Of a stretch of 39,298 nucleotides of DNA, positions 1-8,142 are shown piece by piece (position 1 is the stretch's first letter; each line of letters begins with the position of its first letter). This DNA comes from a virus: positions 1 through 39,298 of the IMG/VR virus record IMGVR_UViG_3300007538_000067; one strand, given 5' to 3'. Made by a program: the position numbers and the translations under genes. Below the pieces are notes generated by a model. It searched no databases, was not told where the DNA came from, and worked only from the letters and a program-made list of their open reading frames with translations.

Positions 1-288
1 AATACAACCGTACCGATTCCTGCTTCAGGTGATTACCGTGTGCTGTTTGCCAAAACAGTCCCTGCTAACAGCGGTACTGTTGACTGCTCTGACCTGATGC
101 CGCAACTGGCTTCTCCCGTGGCGCAAGCAGGCAATACCAATGGTTTAGGACCCACGGCACCACTGCGCAATAAAGGCATCTACCTGGAGCGTGGAGACCG
201 CATTTACGTCGGCGTGTTCCCGGATGGACCCAATGCTTCTGGTTACGTGCCAGGTGCTCACATCATTGCTCAAGGCGGTTTCTTCTGA
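1..288 (+). CDS. Unknown protein, 5'-truncated by the window edge
   Basis: The reading frame is open from base 1 and ends at 286-288. A GTG at 40 could be a start, but the frame is coding-like before it (NTTVPIPASGDYR), so the gene most likely begins outside the window. The visible 95 residues are Gly/Pro/Ala-rich and end in GGFF, with no motif I recognise. It lies 2 bases before a large putative virion gene on the same strand, so a structural role is possible but is inferred from position only. Confidence 0.75.
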   Translation, partial: NTTVPIPASGDYRVLFAKTVPANSGTVDCSDLMPQLASPVAQAGNTNGLGPTAPLRNKGIYLERGDRIYVGVFPDGPNASGYVPGAHIIAQGGFF

Positions 289-290
289 TT

Positions 291-1841
291 ATGGCCAAGA
301 AGAGTGGAAGCTCTTTTGGTAATTTTAATCAATCAGAAGTAGCTGCACCTAATGGCGTAAAGCCTATAAGCACAGAGTTTTCTCGCGGCTCCGTTCCAGA
401 TTCTCTTTACACTATTAACAGAGAGTCTGCTTGGTCCCGTTGGAGAAGGGGCTATGAGCTTGCCACTGCCTCTAGCTACAACAATGATTACAGCTATGAA
501 TTCAGTTATCAAATACCTAATGCAACAACAAGCGGAAACCCAACGCCTGTAGTATCAGGTGCTTTTGTCGGCTATCCAACAACAAGCAAAGAGCTTGGAA
601 TGCACTGGGCAATTTGGCGTTACGCAGGCTCTGTGCGCTGTGATCAACTCACGGATCCAGTAAGCTCTCAAAAACTTTTTATTGAATCAGTCACCGAAGA
701 CAGTAACTACTGGTATGTAAAATTAGCAGGAACCTGGAGCGCGACCAACCCACTTCCTCCGCCTTTTTTTATTTCAGTTTCAGGACAGCCAAACGGAACC
801 AAACCAGCTAATACGGAAATTTTTGAAGATCGAATAATTACTGTTGATGGCGAGATTATTGATAAAGACACTATTAATCCGGAAACTCAAAAAAGATATG
901 GCTACGTTCAGGCGGTTGTAGTGGCCATAGATCAAAACACAGGAGTGCTGACTTTTAAGAAGGCAGGTTCAGTGCAGGTCACTCCCGACTCCGTTTTCGT
1001 CACCCCTTCTCCTGTTAGTTTTACGCCTGGAAGGTATTTGATCACTGGATCTAGGTACTGTTGTACTTGCCAAGATTTTACGCGCCGGGATTATTCCTTC
1101 TTATCGGGAATGACGGCCAGCAATAACAAGCAGTTTCCTCGTACAGGATTGGCAAATATAAAACCAGGTAGGTTTGAGCTAACAAAACGTGATGGGATCC
1201 TTGACAATCGGGCAATGACACCTAGGGATCAAAACAGATCCCTTGAGGTTATCTCTCCTGATGGTTTTGGTCTTGACTATGAGGTTACAGATTCAGCCGC
1301 AACTGGCTTTAACGTAGCAAGAGACAACCCTGGGGTTTATCGAGAGTTTGGCTCGACGTATACCAGGGGTACGTCTGATATTGCAGTCGCAGGCTCTCGT
1401 TCAGAAGGCATGCCAACATACAATGATTACACATCTGTTACACAGACCACGGACAAGGACTCGGTTGAGCAGATTACTATTACGGCTGTCGACGATAGTT
1501 GGACGCCTCTGCTGGATGAACTGCGTTACTGCAAACATATCTATGCCTTGAAATTTAGAGACAATGTTTTTCCTCCTGAGCCATCCGATTTTCCGGTTGG
1601 CATAGGAAGCATGGCAGCTTGGGAACAGGCCTTGGTTGCAAAATCCGAAAAAGAACAAGAGAGTTTACGTGAGTTTAGACAGACAAAAAATGCGCTCGCA
1701 AAGATGGATGTACCTCCTTACAATTGCCAATCGCCAATGATTTTTCCAATGCTTCAACGTCTGTTCAACTTTGCTACAGACCGCATTGAGATTCAAAACT
1801 TTACGATGTTTGATAAAAACGGCATCCCCTATAGCCCATAA
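291..1841 (+). CDS. Putative virion-associated protein, 516 aa
   Basis: The ATG at 291 follows the previous stop by 2 bases, so the two genes are probably co-transcribed. The protein is rich in Ser, Thr, Tyr and Asn and reads like a beta-rich structural protein. A Cys-rich segment (YCCTCQDFTRRDYSF, about residues 255-270) resembles a small metal or disulfide site. The C-terminal third has a more charged helical stretch (KSEKEQESLREFRQTK). I do not recognise a family. Size, composition and position suggest a tail or baseplate component, which is inference. Confidence 0.7.
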   Translation: MAKKSGSSFGNFNQSEVAAPNGVKPISTEFSRGSVPDSLYTINRESAWSRWRRGYELATASSYNNDYSYEFSYQIPNATTSGNPTPVVSGAFVGYPTTSKELGMHWAIWRYAGSVRCDQLTDPVSSQKLFIESVTEDSNYWYVKLAGTWSATNPLPPPFFISVSGQPNGTKPANTEIFEDRIITVDGEIIDKDTINPETQKRYGYVQAVVVAIDQNTGVLTFKKAGSVQVTPDSVFVTPSPVSFTPGRYLITGSRYCCTCQDFTRRDYSFLSGMTASNNKQFPRTGLANIKPGRFELTKRDGILDNRAMTPRDQNRSLEVISPDGFGLDYEVTDSAATGFNVARDNPGVYREFGSTYTRGTSDIAVAGSRSEGMPTYNDYTSVTQTTDKDSVEQITITAVDDSWTPLLDELRYCKHIYALKFRDNVFPPEPSDFPVGIGSMAAWEQALVAKSEKEQESLREFRQTKNALAKMDVPPYNCQSPMIFPMLQRLFNFATDRIEIQNFTMFDKNGIPYSP

Positions 1842-1868
1842 AAAAGCAGCCCTTGCGCAAGGACTGCT
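1840..1868 (-). terminator. Rho-independent terminator for the HTH gene
   Basis: On the minus strand a 10-bp stem (one mismatch, GCGC loop; arms 1845-1854 and 1859-1868) is followed at once by a T run. It lies just after the minus-strand HTH gene. It also abuts the stop codon of the plus-strand virion gene, so it may end both transcripts. Confidence 0.75.
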
Positions 1869-1892
1869 CCCCTCGTCCATAGTGACCGGTTC

Positions 1893-2111
1893 TCAGGCGG
1901 CCACAGGCATCATACCTTGTTTTGTCAGTGCTTTCCGTACTGCTGTTACATTCCATCGATAGCTATCCCTGGAACGCGTCTCAGGGAATGCGGCATAATG
2001 GGGGCCAAGCTTTAGCGTACCGTCGTCGCGGTACTTAAAGAGTGTCTTCTTGTCAATGCCCAAGAGTTCTTCGAGTTTTTGGGCAGATACCCAACCGGGG
2101 TGTTTGGCCAT
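1893..2111 (-). CDS. Small helix-turn-helix DNA-binding protein
   Basis: This 72-residue protein looks like the excisionase/MerR-type winged HTH class. WVSAQKLEELLGIDKKTLFKYRDDG (residues 7-31) has the form of an HTH with a following wing, and YRWNVTAVRKALTKQ resembles the helix that ends such domains. It is expressed away from the plus-strand HNH/741-aa unit. The intergenic gap holds an inverted repeat that could be its operator. A role as a regulator or excisionase is inferred; no integrase is visible in the window. Confidence 0.7.
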   Translation of the reverse strand: MAKHPGWVSAQKLEELLGIDKKTLFKYRDDGTLKLGPHYAAFPETRSRDSYRWNVTAVRKALTKQGMMPVAA

Positions 2112-2147
2112 GAAGCTGGCAGTAGCTACTTATACACAGTACACAAA

Positions 2148-2170
2148 ACAAATCGTATGTCAAGATTTGT
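2148..2170. promoter_or_regulatory. Inverted repeat, candidate operator
   Basis: ACAAATC and GATTTGT form perfect 7-bp arms around a 9-base spacer. The site lies midway between the HTH gene start (2111) and the plus-strand HNH gene (2247). Control of one or both genes by the HTH protein is inferred. Confidence 0.45.
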
Positions 2171-2218
2171 CAGCATTTCTTTATCTCTTTGGTTTGTCCA
2201 GCAACTGTTTGGAGAATT

Positions 2219-2224
2219 TAGAAT
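2219..2224 (+). promoter_or_regulatory. Candidate -10 hexamer TAGAAT
   Basis: TAGAAT ends 22 bases before the ATG at 2247 and is followed by GAG, as at 12971. I see no convincing -35 box. See the finding on recurring TAGA(A/C)T hexamers. Confidence 0.35.
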
Positions 2225-2246
2225 GAGTTAACGGCAATTGAAAAGC

Positions 2247-2603
2247 ATGTTTTGCAGCCAGCACGAGCCCCTTGCCCTGCTAGTTGAATTAACACCAAAA
2301 CTTGCTAAAAAACGATTCAGAGAAAGCATATACCAAACCTGGGATTATCAATGTGGTTATTGCGGTGAAAAGGCAACAAGCCTTGATCATATTATTCCAC
2401 GGTTTAAATCTGGCTGCTCTAATCGGCATAACCTCATTCCCGCATGTAAGAGATGCAATGCAAATAAAGGCTCCAGTGAAATGGAAGCCTGGTACTTAAA
2501 ACAAAGTTTCTTTAGTCAAGAAAACCTAGATAGAATAAAAGCTTGGATGGAGCCCGGCAGTTTTAACGTAATTGAACTCTACAGGGACAAAGAAGCGTCA
2601 TGA
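2247..2603 (+). CDS. HNH endonuclease
   Basis: The zinc and catalytic pattern is complete: CGYC at residues 36-39, DHIIPR at 47-52, HN at 61-62, and CKRCNANK at 67-74. This is the order of the McrA/Cas9-like HNH nuclease fold. The protein is 118 residues from ATG 2247; an in-frame TTG at 2238 would add three. The stop overlaps the next start (ATGA). Free-standing HNH proteins are common in phages, as homing nucleases or packaging helpers. With no terminase nearby, a homing-type role is the simpler guess. Confidence 0.85.
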   Translation: MFCSQHEPLALLVELTPKLAKKRFRESIYQTWDYQCGYCGEKATSLDHIIPRFKSGCSNRHNLIPACKRCNANKGSSEMEAWYLKQSFFSQENLDRIKAWMEPGSFNVIELYRDKEAS

Positions 2604-4825
2604 TTCGATTTGAAGTGCAGAATGGAAATCTTGTTCCCATCGAGGAACAAGGTAACTCAACACAAAATTATATTGCCAAAGAGATTGCCAATAGGCTTAA
2701 TGGTGTTTCTACTGGCGTAACAGATTACAAGTCTTTAATGAAAGCCTTGGATGAGCAGTTGTCCAAAGGTAATTATTACTACAAAGATTACGTTGATGAC
2801 CAAACAATTAAAGAGATTGAAGATTTTTATGTGAAAGCAGCCGGAATCAAACCTTGGGATTCAAGCAAGCAAGGCTCTGATATCACCAAGTTTGACTCAA
2901 AATTTTATTCTGGTCTGGTGCCAGATAAAGTACAAAGCTGGAAGGACGCATCAAAAAGTGTTTCTTTCGGCGGCAAAAAAATTCCTGACGTAGATATTAC
3001 GCGTACGTACACAACATTAGACGATTATCTTCACTCAGACTATACTTTTGTTGGCGCGCCAAGTGGACTACCTGGTACTAAAAGAGAATTTGATACGTAC
3101 ACAGAAACGCTGAGAGCTCCGACAAATCAAGAACAACAAATTTTAAGAGAAACAATTTTAGGTAAAACGGCAGACAAGCCTGAGTCATTGGCCGAGTTGG
3201 CCACACAAGATTTTGTTGACAAGCAAGGTGAGCGGGCGTTTGGCGCTTTAACGACTGATGTTTTAAAACAAACACTAGACGAATATAAACGTGCAATTAA
3301 ACAAGAGCAGATGGCAGACATCCTCCAGGGGATGGGGATGCCTAATGTCACTGACTTTAAGTCCGATATCAAGAATGCAATCCTTGGTGATCTTGGCGGT
3401 GGTGGTTTCCTTAGCCTAAGTAAAGACTCCAAATTTGGTAAAGGACTCTCCGAAAGCCTTGACAAGAGTCTTGGTATGGGCTCTTCTGTCTCTTATAACT
3501 GGCAGAAGTGGTTTGATGAAACCCTGGCAGAACGATACAAAAACATGAGTGAAATTGCGGATCCGGAAGATGCGCAAAAAACATATGCACTTGAACAAAA
3601 ATTTGTTAATGATTTTGTCAATGATTACTTGAAGCCTCGCTTTGACACATCTAAGTCAATTACTGAATTCATCAGTTATATGGATGTAAAAGAAGATGAG
3701 CAAAACGTTCTTCAGACACAGTTGGTTTCTAGTGCTTTAAAAGACTTTGCCAATAAACAAGCACAGACGTATATCGATGGCTTACGTACAGCATCCACAA
3801 CGAAAGAGTTTGATCCTAAATTTTATTGGAACCCCGAACTAATTTCTGGTACAGATGTAACTTCCAAGCAAAGCCTTTACCAACAACAGAAGGAAAATGT
3901 GCAATCAGCTTGGGATGCACGCGAATCAGACCAAGCAGTAACCGATGGTAAAACATGGAACCAATTAGCATATGAATATGGAGTTGATTTAAACAATAAG
4001 GATGATTTTGCTCGGCTGCACTATCAAGTTCTTGGGAAAAACAAAGGATATGACCCTGTTGCAGACACCTATACACGACAAGACTTAGCTGATTTTATTC
4101 AGAATGATCTAGCCAAAGCATTGGAAAGTGAGAAGGCGTCCTTTGGCAACCCAATTTTTGCTGAGTTTGTATCTGCTGAATCCAAGGCAGCAGAGCTTGT
4201 TGACAAGATGAATGTTGCTGGTTTATCTCCTGAGCTTCAAGATAGACTTAAAGGACTTGGCATGAGTACCAAGGATAATCCAGTTGATCAGATCAAAGAA
4301 GCCTTGACTCAAATTTTGAGCACTGATCCGGCGGCTGAGATGCGAGAACGTATCCGTCAGCTCAATGAACAACGCATTAAACCAACACAGAAAGAACTTG
4401 GGTACGGATATATCCAGCGTGATACAGACGAGGAAATTACACCGCCCGCTGGCGGAAGCGCACTGTTTAACGTCTTTAAGAAAGCTGGTTATGGCGGAAC
4501 GGAATCAGAATTCTATACAGAGTTTTTTCCTGATGCAACAGAAGAAGATAAGAGTTTAAGTGCAGCTGATGTTGGAAAAGCTTCCACAAAAGAAGGTGCT
4601 ATGAGCCTCTTGGGCTTTAGTATGCCAGATATGTCAGATCCTTTTGCAGCCATTGGGTCACTGGGTTCAATGCTTGATACAGACGACACAAGCAAAGCAG
4701 AGACTTATACACCCAAGCGTTCTACTTACTTTAAGTATTTTGAAGATGAAGAAGATGAAGGTGCGCCTTCCTATTTTAATATGGGTACAGGAAGTAGCTT
4801 TGGATCGTTGCTTGGCTCTATCTGA
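2600..4825 (+). CDS. Large unknown protein, 741 aa, possibly virion-internal
   Basis: The start overlaps the HNH stop (ATGA) and the stop overlaps the next start. The protein is hydrophilic, charged and mostly helical in character, with many Lys/Asp/Glu and repeated DxxKxF-like stretches but no clear catalytic motif. The C terminus is acidic and then Gly/Ser-rich (EDEEDEG, GTGSSFGSLL). Length and low-complexity tail would fit an internal virion or tail-associated protein encoded beside structural genes. I do not recognise the family. Confidence 0.7.
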   Translation: MIRFEVQNGNLVPIEEQGNSTQNYIAKEIANRLNGVSTGVTDYKSLMKALDEQLSKGNYYYKDYVDDQTIKEIEDFYVKAAGIKPWDSSKQGSDITKFDSKFYSGLVPDKVQSWKDASKSVSFGGKKIPDVDITRTYTTLDDYLHSDYTFVGAPSGLPGTKREFDTYTETLRAPTNQEQQILRETILGKTADKPESLAELATQDFVDKQGERAFGALTTDVLKQTLDEYKRAIKQEQMADILQGMGMPNVTDFKSDIKNAILGDLGGGGFLSLSKDSKFGKGLSESLDKSLGMGSSVSYNWQKWFDETLAERYKNMSEIADPEDAQKTYALEQKFVNDFVNDYLKPRFDTSKSITEFISYMDVKEDEQNVLQTQLVSSALKDFANKQAQTYIDGLRTASTTKEFDPKFYWNPELISGTDVTSKQSLYQQQKENVQSAWDARESDQAVTDGKTWNQLAYEYGVDLNNKDDFARLHYQVLGKNKGYDPVADTYTRQDLADFIQNDLAKALESEKASFGNPIFAEFVSAESKAAELVDKMNVAGLSPELQDRLKGLGMSTKDNPVDQIKEALTQILSTDPAAEMRERIRQLNEQRIKPTQKELGYGYIQRDTDEEITPPAGGSALFNVFKKAGYGGTESEFYTEFFPDATEEDKSLSAADVGKASTKEGAMSLLGFSMPDMSDPFAAIGSLGSMLDTDDTSKAETYTPKRSTYFKYFEDEEDEGAPSYFNMGTGSSFGSLLGSI

Positions 4826-5124
4826 TGTCTGATAAACGCAAGAAAGCAGCTAAGGCTGCCAAAATACATAAAGATTCGATGGAGTGTAACAAACCCCGCA
4901 AGACACCTGGCCATCCGACCAAAAGCCACGTCGTCAAGGCTTGCGAGGGAGGTGAAGAAAAGATCATTCGCTTTGGCCAACAAGGCGTGAAGGGCGCTGG
5001 CAAAAACCCAACATCAGCCAAGGATAAAGCACGGAAGAAATCCTACTACGCTCGGCATAACGCACAAGATCCAAATCCCGATAAGATGTCAGCTCGATAC
5101 TGGAGCCATCGCGTAAAGTGGTAA
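4825..5124 (+). CDS. Small basic protein with KSYYARH / ARYWSHRVKW motifs
   Basis: This 99-residue Lys/Arg-rich protein has the segments FGQQGVKGAGKNP, KARKKSYYARHNA and a C-terminal SARYWSHRVKW. I associate that pattern with small conserved proteins of phages and giant viruses, though I cannot name the family with certainty. The high positive charge suggests binding to DNA or packaging in the virion. It overlaps the preceding stop by one base. Confidence 0.7.
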   Translation: MSDKRKKAAKAAKIHKDSMECNKPRKTPGHPTKSHVVKACEGGEEKIIRFGQQGVKGAGKNPTSAKDKARKKSYYARHNAQDPNPDKMSARYWSHRVKW

Positions 5125-5128
5125 AATT

Positions 5129-5350
5129 ATGAAATTAGCAGGCAAGTATGCAACTGGCTATACACCAAATGTATTTCCAGATCAAAATACAATGCAGCGT
5201 TTGGCCACAGAGGTTTCTGATCCTGGGCTTAGAAGTGCACTCTTAGATTTTCAATACCCTTTTTCAACCGCAGATGTTGCGTCGTCAAACTACTCTCCTG
5301 AAGTAAAGGCGGCAATTATGCAGGCTGCACGAACGGGTTCTATCGACTAA
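5129..5350 (+). CDS. Unknown 73-aa protein
   Basis: It starts 4 bases after the basic protein, in the same direction. The C-terminal half reads as two helices (DVASSNYSPEVKAAIMQAARTG). No family is recognised. Confidence 0.6.
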   Translation: MKLAGKYATGYTPNVFPDQNTMQRLATEVSDPGLRSALLDFQYPFSTADVASSNYSPEVKAAIMQAARTGSID

Positions 5351-5376
5351 GATAACCTTGTCTTACTCCACTGGCA

Positions 5377-5499
5377 ATGGCAAAACCAAAGTCCACCGCA
5401 CTCCAAATTGAGTCCAAGCCTAAGAAGACAAATCAAGGAGACGGCAAACACTCACGTCCTAACCACGGACGTAAGTTAAGTCGTGGTCAAGGCAAATAA
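5377..5499 (+). CDS. Short basic protein (40 aa)
   Basis: An ATG at 5377 opens a 40-codon frame with an ordered, strongly basic product (MAKPKSTALQIESKPKKTNQ, then GRKLSRGQGK at the end). The KKTNQGDGKHS...GRK pattern resembles tiny basic proteins often found in marine and freshwater phages. It fits the gap between its neighbours exactly. The call rests on composition and position. Confidence 0.6.
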   Translation: MAKPKSTALQIESKPKKTNQGDGKHSRPNHGRKLSRGQGK

Positions 5500-5536
5500 A
5501 AAGTATGTATGATTGGGAGTAATAATAGTTACTCCT

Positions 5537-6202
5537 ATGTCGGATCTTTCGCACGCAATTAACCTCATTCGTAAATACGAAGGGTTTAGCGAAAAGGCAT
5601 ATCCAGATCCGTGCTCAGGTGGAGAACCATACACCATCGGGTTTGGAACTCAGTTTTATCCCGATGGTTCTCCCGTCAGACAAGGCCAGTATTGCAGCCA
5701 AGAAAAAGCACTGGAATACTTATTTCATGAAGTCAATATCATCGAAGCGCAACTGTTAAAACTCAACCTCGGCCTTGATGACCACATGCGTCAAGCCTTG
5801 GTATCCTTTATTCATTCCATCGGGTGGGAACCCTTTCTTTACAGTCGTATTATCGACTGCTTAGAAGTGGAAAACTTCTCGGGTGCCACTGATGAAATTG
5901 GCAGGTGGATCTTTAACGAAGATCACAAAGTCATTGGTGGCCTTCTGGACCGCCGCAGGGAAGAAATGAACCTGTTCCTCCAAGAAGTGGATGCCAACCC
6001 CTGGGCCTCGACAGAAATCCTTCTCACTGCATTCCGCAACTACACCGCTGCTCCCCACGAGGTACGTGCTATCCGTACCCTGGAAGAACGCGTTAGTCCT
6101 TACATACTTTCAGAATTTGCCAATAACTTCAGGATTGACGACGATCCCTTCCCAGATTTTGAGCTGGATGACGTCGATAGTGAATTTGAACGCTACGATT
6201 AG
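5537..6202 (+). CDS. Endolysin: GH24 phage lysozyme
   Basis: The GH24 (T4-lysozyme-like) muramidase pattern is present: catalytic Glu15 in KYEGF, Asp24 nine residues later (same spacing as Glu11/Asp20 in T4 lysozyme), and Thr33 in TIGFGT. The enzyme would cut the N-acetylmuramic-glucosamine bond of peptidoglycan at lysis. ATG 5537 was chosen; a TTG at 5513 would add eight residues. After the lysozyme domain (to about residue 145) there is a roughly 75-residue acidic tail of unknown function. No signal peptide is seen, so a holin would be needed for export. Confidence 0.88.
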   Translation: MSDLSHAINLIRKYEGFSEKAYPDPCSGGEPYTIGFGTQFYPDGSPVRQGQYCSQEKALEYLFHEVNIIEAQLLKLNLGLDDHMRQALVSFIHSIGWEPFLYSRIIDCLEVENFSGATDEIGRWIFNEDHKVIGGLLDRRREEMNLFLQEVDANPWASTEILLTAFRNYTAAPHEVRAIRTLEERVSPYILSEFANNFRIDDDPFPDFELDDVDSEFERYD

Positions 6203-6205
6203 AAT
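6200..6205 (+). promoter_or_regulatory. Candidate -10 hexamer TAGAAT
   Basis: TAGAAT overlaps the lysozyme stop codon and ends 15 bases before the NblA-like start at 6221. It could give the NblA-like gene its own promoter. There is no clear -35 box. Confidence 0.35.
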
Positions 6206-6220
6206 AGCTGCAACGAGCAA

Positions 6221-6523
6221 ATGCAAAGTGGAATGGAGCGTTCTGTAGAGCCACAGGAATTTGAACTGCCTCTTGAACTGCAATTCGCAATGCGTAAAGC
6301 AGAGCTGCAGTCAGAGGAAATGACCTGGGAACAACTCCGTTTTGCTTTGCTTAATCTGTTCCATCAACGCATGATGGAATGGGAGGCAATCAAAGCAATC
6401 ATGGCGTCCGAAAACATTGAAGTGGATTGGGACTATCCAACGGATTTGGAACTGGCCGAACTCGCCGCCGCCTGTGGTTATGACGACGACGGGGACGATG
6501 ACGATGACCTTCAGCCGTTCTGA
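6221..6523 (+). CDS. nblA: NblA-like phycobilisome degradation protein
   Basis: Residues 14-62 follow the NblA (Ycf18) pattern: ELPLELQF in place of the usual ELSLEQQF, then R, a short linker, MTWEQL (usual MSxEQA), a helix ending LFHQRMM (usual LYxQMM), then E. NblA is a small adaptor that binds phycobiliproteins and directs the phycobilisome to Clp protease. Copies are known in some freshwater cyanophages. Host proteins are about 60 residues; this one is 100, with an added C-terminal tail (YPTDLELAELAA, then a run of Asp). It overlaps the convergent DUF3310 gene by 13 bases. The call rests on motif likeness only. Confidence 0.65.
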   Translation: MQSGMERSVEPQEFELPLELQFAMRKAELQSEEMTWEQLRFALLNLFHQRMMEWEAIKAIMASENIEVDWDYPTDLELAELAAACGYDDDGDDDDDLQPF

Positions 6524-6801
6524 AGCGTTTCATCCAGTTGAATAAGACGATCCAGGTACCACCTTGCCTTCTTCAGTGATTCTGTCCCGCCTTTATGGCG
6601 CTCACGCCACCCGTACTTGGCGACATTACCCTTTAGATAGCCTCGGTACTCTTCTACGGTCAGCTGCGCTTCGATGGCTTCGATGCATTCAATTCCGCCG
6701 TCAGTGTAATGAGACGGATGATTGACGACATCTTCCTGGATCACCGGAGGCTCTTCTTTGGTGGCCCAGGGAACAGGGCATACGCCACCAGGGCACTCCA
6801 T
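6511..6801 (-). CDS. DUF3310 protein (phage nucleotide kinase-like family)
   Basis: The hallmark NHPSHYTDGGIECIEAIEAQ (residues 27-46), then GYLKGNVAKYGWR and the Lys-rich KKARWYLDRL helix, define DUF3310, common in phages and often annotated as a nucleotide kinase without proof. The frame is open up to 7014, but upstream of about 6820 the other minus frame is better coding sequence. I therefore start at ATG 6801, giving 96 residues and 17 bases of separation from the upstream stop. It is convergent with the NblA-like gene. Confidence 0.8.
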   Translation of the reverse strand: MECPGGVCPVPWATKEEPPVIQEDVVNHPSHYTDGGIECIEAIEAQLTVEEYRGYLKGNVAKYGWRERHKGGTESLKKARWYLDRLIQLDETLQNG

Positions 6802-6818
6802 TGCGTCAACAACAGTAC

Positions 6819-7163
6819 TTACCGGCTCAAGCCCCTCCGCTTTGCTGAAAGCATCAGTTCTTCCTCGTCCGGTTCCTCCAGCTCCAGGACCAGTGCTTTC
6901 GGTTTCGGAGAGGCTCCCATTGCTAAGCCCTCCTCCATCGATGGGATTAAACCAGTCGTTCCGGGCCGTGCCCCCTCGAGATTCAATGGATTCCTTTCTA
7001 GTCCCTGCTCGCATGCGACTAAACCACGATTGTACATGTCATACAATGGTACGTCATTTTCCTCATTGGCGAGAGGTTGACCGAAATCTTCTTCACTAAG
7101 ACAACGGCACTTTAATTCATCCTGCACGAACGAATCTAAAAATCCGGCAGCGGAATGCATCAC
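6819..7163 (-). CDS. Unknown 114-aa protein
   Basis: This frame was preferred over the overlapping one because it has an ordered composition. It has a helical N terminus (MMHSAAGFLDSFVQDELK), two Cys (CRC), and a C-terminal LVLELEEPDEEELMLSAKR segment typical of a real acidic helix. It lies upstream of DUF3310 on the same strand and probably shares its transcript. It is divergent from the gene at 7199. No family is recognised. Confidence 0.6.
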   Translation of the reverse strand: MMHSAAGFLDSFVQDELKCRCLSEEDFGQPLANEENDVPLYDMYNRGLVACEQGLERNPLNLEGARPGTTGLIPSMEEGLAMGASPKPKALVLELEEPDEEELMLSAKRRGLSR

Positions 7164-7186
7164 GGGTTTAATCGATTTACTGTTCC

Positions 7187-7192
7187 TATAAT
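7187..7192 (+). promoter_or_regulatory. Consensus -10 TATAAT with almost no leader
   Basis: TATAAT ends 6 bases before the ATG at 7199. Transcription would begin on or next to the start codon, giving a leaderless or near-leaderless mRNA. No -35 box is evident. Confidence 0.45.
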
Positions 7193-7198
7193 TCTATT

Positions 7199-7525
7199 AT
7201 GGCTAACAGATTTAGACCTACTTACGATCCAGGTGTTGACTCTGGTACCTCTGGAGCTGAGGTATCAGATCTCAACCCGGAACAGGCGTACGACACAGAC
7301 ATGCGTCGTCTGTCAGAAGACTCCCGTGGAGCGGCCGAATCTGTAAACAGGGATCAAAATCGTGTTGCCAAATTTATGCGTGCAGCTAGATCCGCTGGCG
7401 AATACAAAAAACGCAACTTAGTCCGTGAACCGACCAGTGCTACGTCTGGTGATTCAGGTGGGCGTGCGGGATCTGTTGGTTACGCTCGCAAACCCACCTT
7501 ACAGGCCGGCAAACCGTTTGGTTAA
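7199..7525 (+). CDS. Unknown 108-aa protein
   Basis: The protein is hydrophilic and low in hydrophobic core, with Ser/Gly/Arg-rich ends (TSATSGDSGGRAGSVG) and a central helix with many charges (NRDQNRVAKFMRAARSAGEYKKR). It may be a disordered or virion-associated small protein; no family is recognised. It is a single-gene unit, divergent from 7163, and its stop overlaps the dcd stop by 4 bases. Confidence 0.6.
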   Translation: MANRFRPTYDPGVDSGTSGAEVSDLNPEQAYDTDMRRLSEDSRGAAESVNRDQNRVAKFMRAARSAGEYKKRNLVREPTSATSGDSGGRAGSVGYARKPTLQAGKPFG

Positions 7526-8109
7526 ACCTGGGAGAATACCACGTTGTTTGGTTGGTCTTGGTATTTACCCTTTCGATCTTGGTACGTGGTATGGCAAGGG
7601 TTACCACGATAGAACAGTAGTTGCGTAATCCCCTCATTCGCATAGATACGATTGAAGAGCGCAGTGCAATTGCTAATCTCTAGCGTTAGGTAGCCTTCCC
7701 AGCCACTTTCAGCAGGCGTGATGTTCACAAGGATGCCAGAACGCGCATAAGTAGATTTGCCTACGGCGACGACAGTGACATCCCGAGGGAGCTTTAGACG
7801 CTCTTGCGCAACACCGAGACAATAGCCGTACGGAGGAAGCAGGAAGTACTGACCACGTTCGTCCTCCAAGAGATCAGCGGGCTTGAGAATGGCAGGATCA
7901 AAGTCTTTTGGATCACAATCCCCAGCTTGCACCTTACCAAAAATTAAGCATTGCTTGGGAGACAGCCGGATATCATAACCGTATGAGCTAAGGCCATAAC
8001 TAAGAAGTTTGCGATCATTTTCTTTGTTGACCAGGTGATCAACAAAAGGTGAAATCATCTCTTCTTCTTCCGCAAGTTGCTTGATCTCCCAATCGGCCAG
8101 GACGCTCAT
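7522..8109 (-). CDS. dcd: dCTP deaminase
   Basis: Dcd converts dCTP to dUTP, feeding thymidylate synthesis. The family motifs are in order: SYGYDIRL (42-49), GKSTYARSGI (117-126) and SGWEGYLTLEISN (135-147). Ser119 and Arg123 keep the spacing of Ser111/Arg115 in the E. coli enzyme, and Glu144 matches the catalytic Glu138 by motif. Lys118 replaces the usual Arg110. The length, 195, is normal for the family. It ends the minus-strand run that begins at 10007, which fits a nucleotide-metabolism role during phage DNA synthesis. Confidence 0.92.
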   Translation of the reverse strand: MSVLADWEIKQLAEEEEMISPFVDHLVNKENDRKLLSYGLSSYGYDIRLSPKQCLIFGKVQAGDCDPKDFDPAILKPADLLEDERGQYFLLPPYGYCLGVAQERLKLPRDVTVVAVGKSTYARSGILVNITPAESGWEGYLTLEISNCTALFNRIYANEGITQLLFYRGNPCHTTYQDRKGKYQDQPNNVVFSQV

Positions 8110-8142
8110 AAATCCTCTTAATCGTCCTTTAGTATACCGAGA

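Noticed and set aside
2130-2138. Single DnaA-box-like TTATACACA
   Set aside because: One copy with no cluster or AT-rich unwinding element nearby; such matches occur by chance.
6709-7099. Plus-strand open frames of 123-125 codons
   Set aside because: They lie opposite minus frames with better support (DUF3310 and the 114-aa gene) and are Ser/Pro/Leu-rich shadows.
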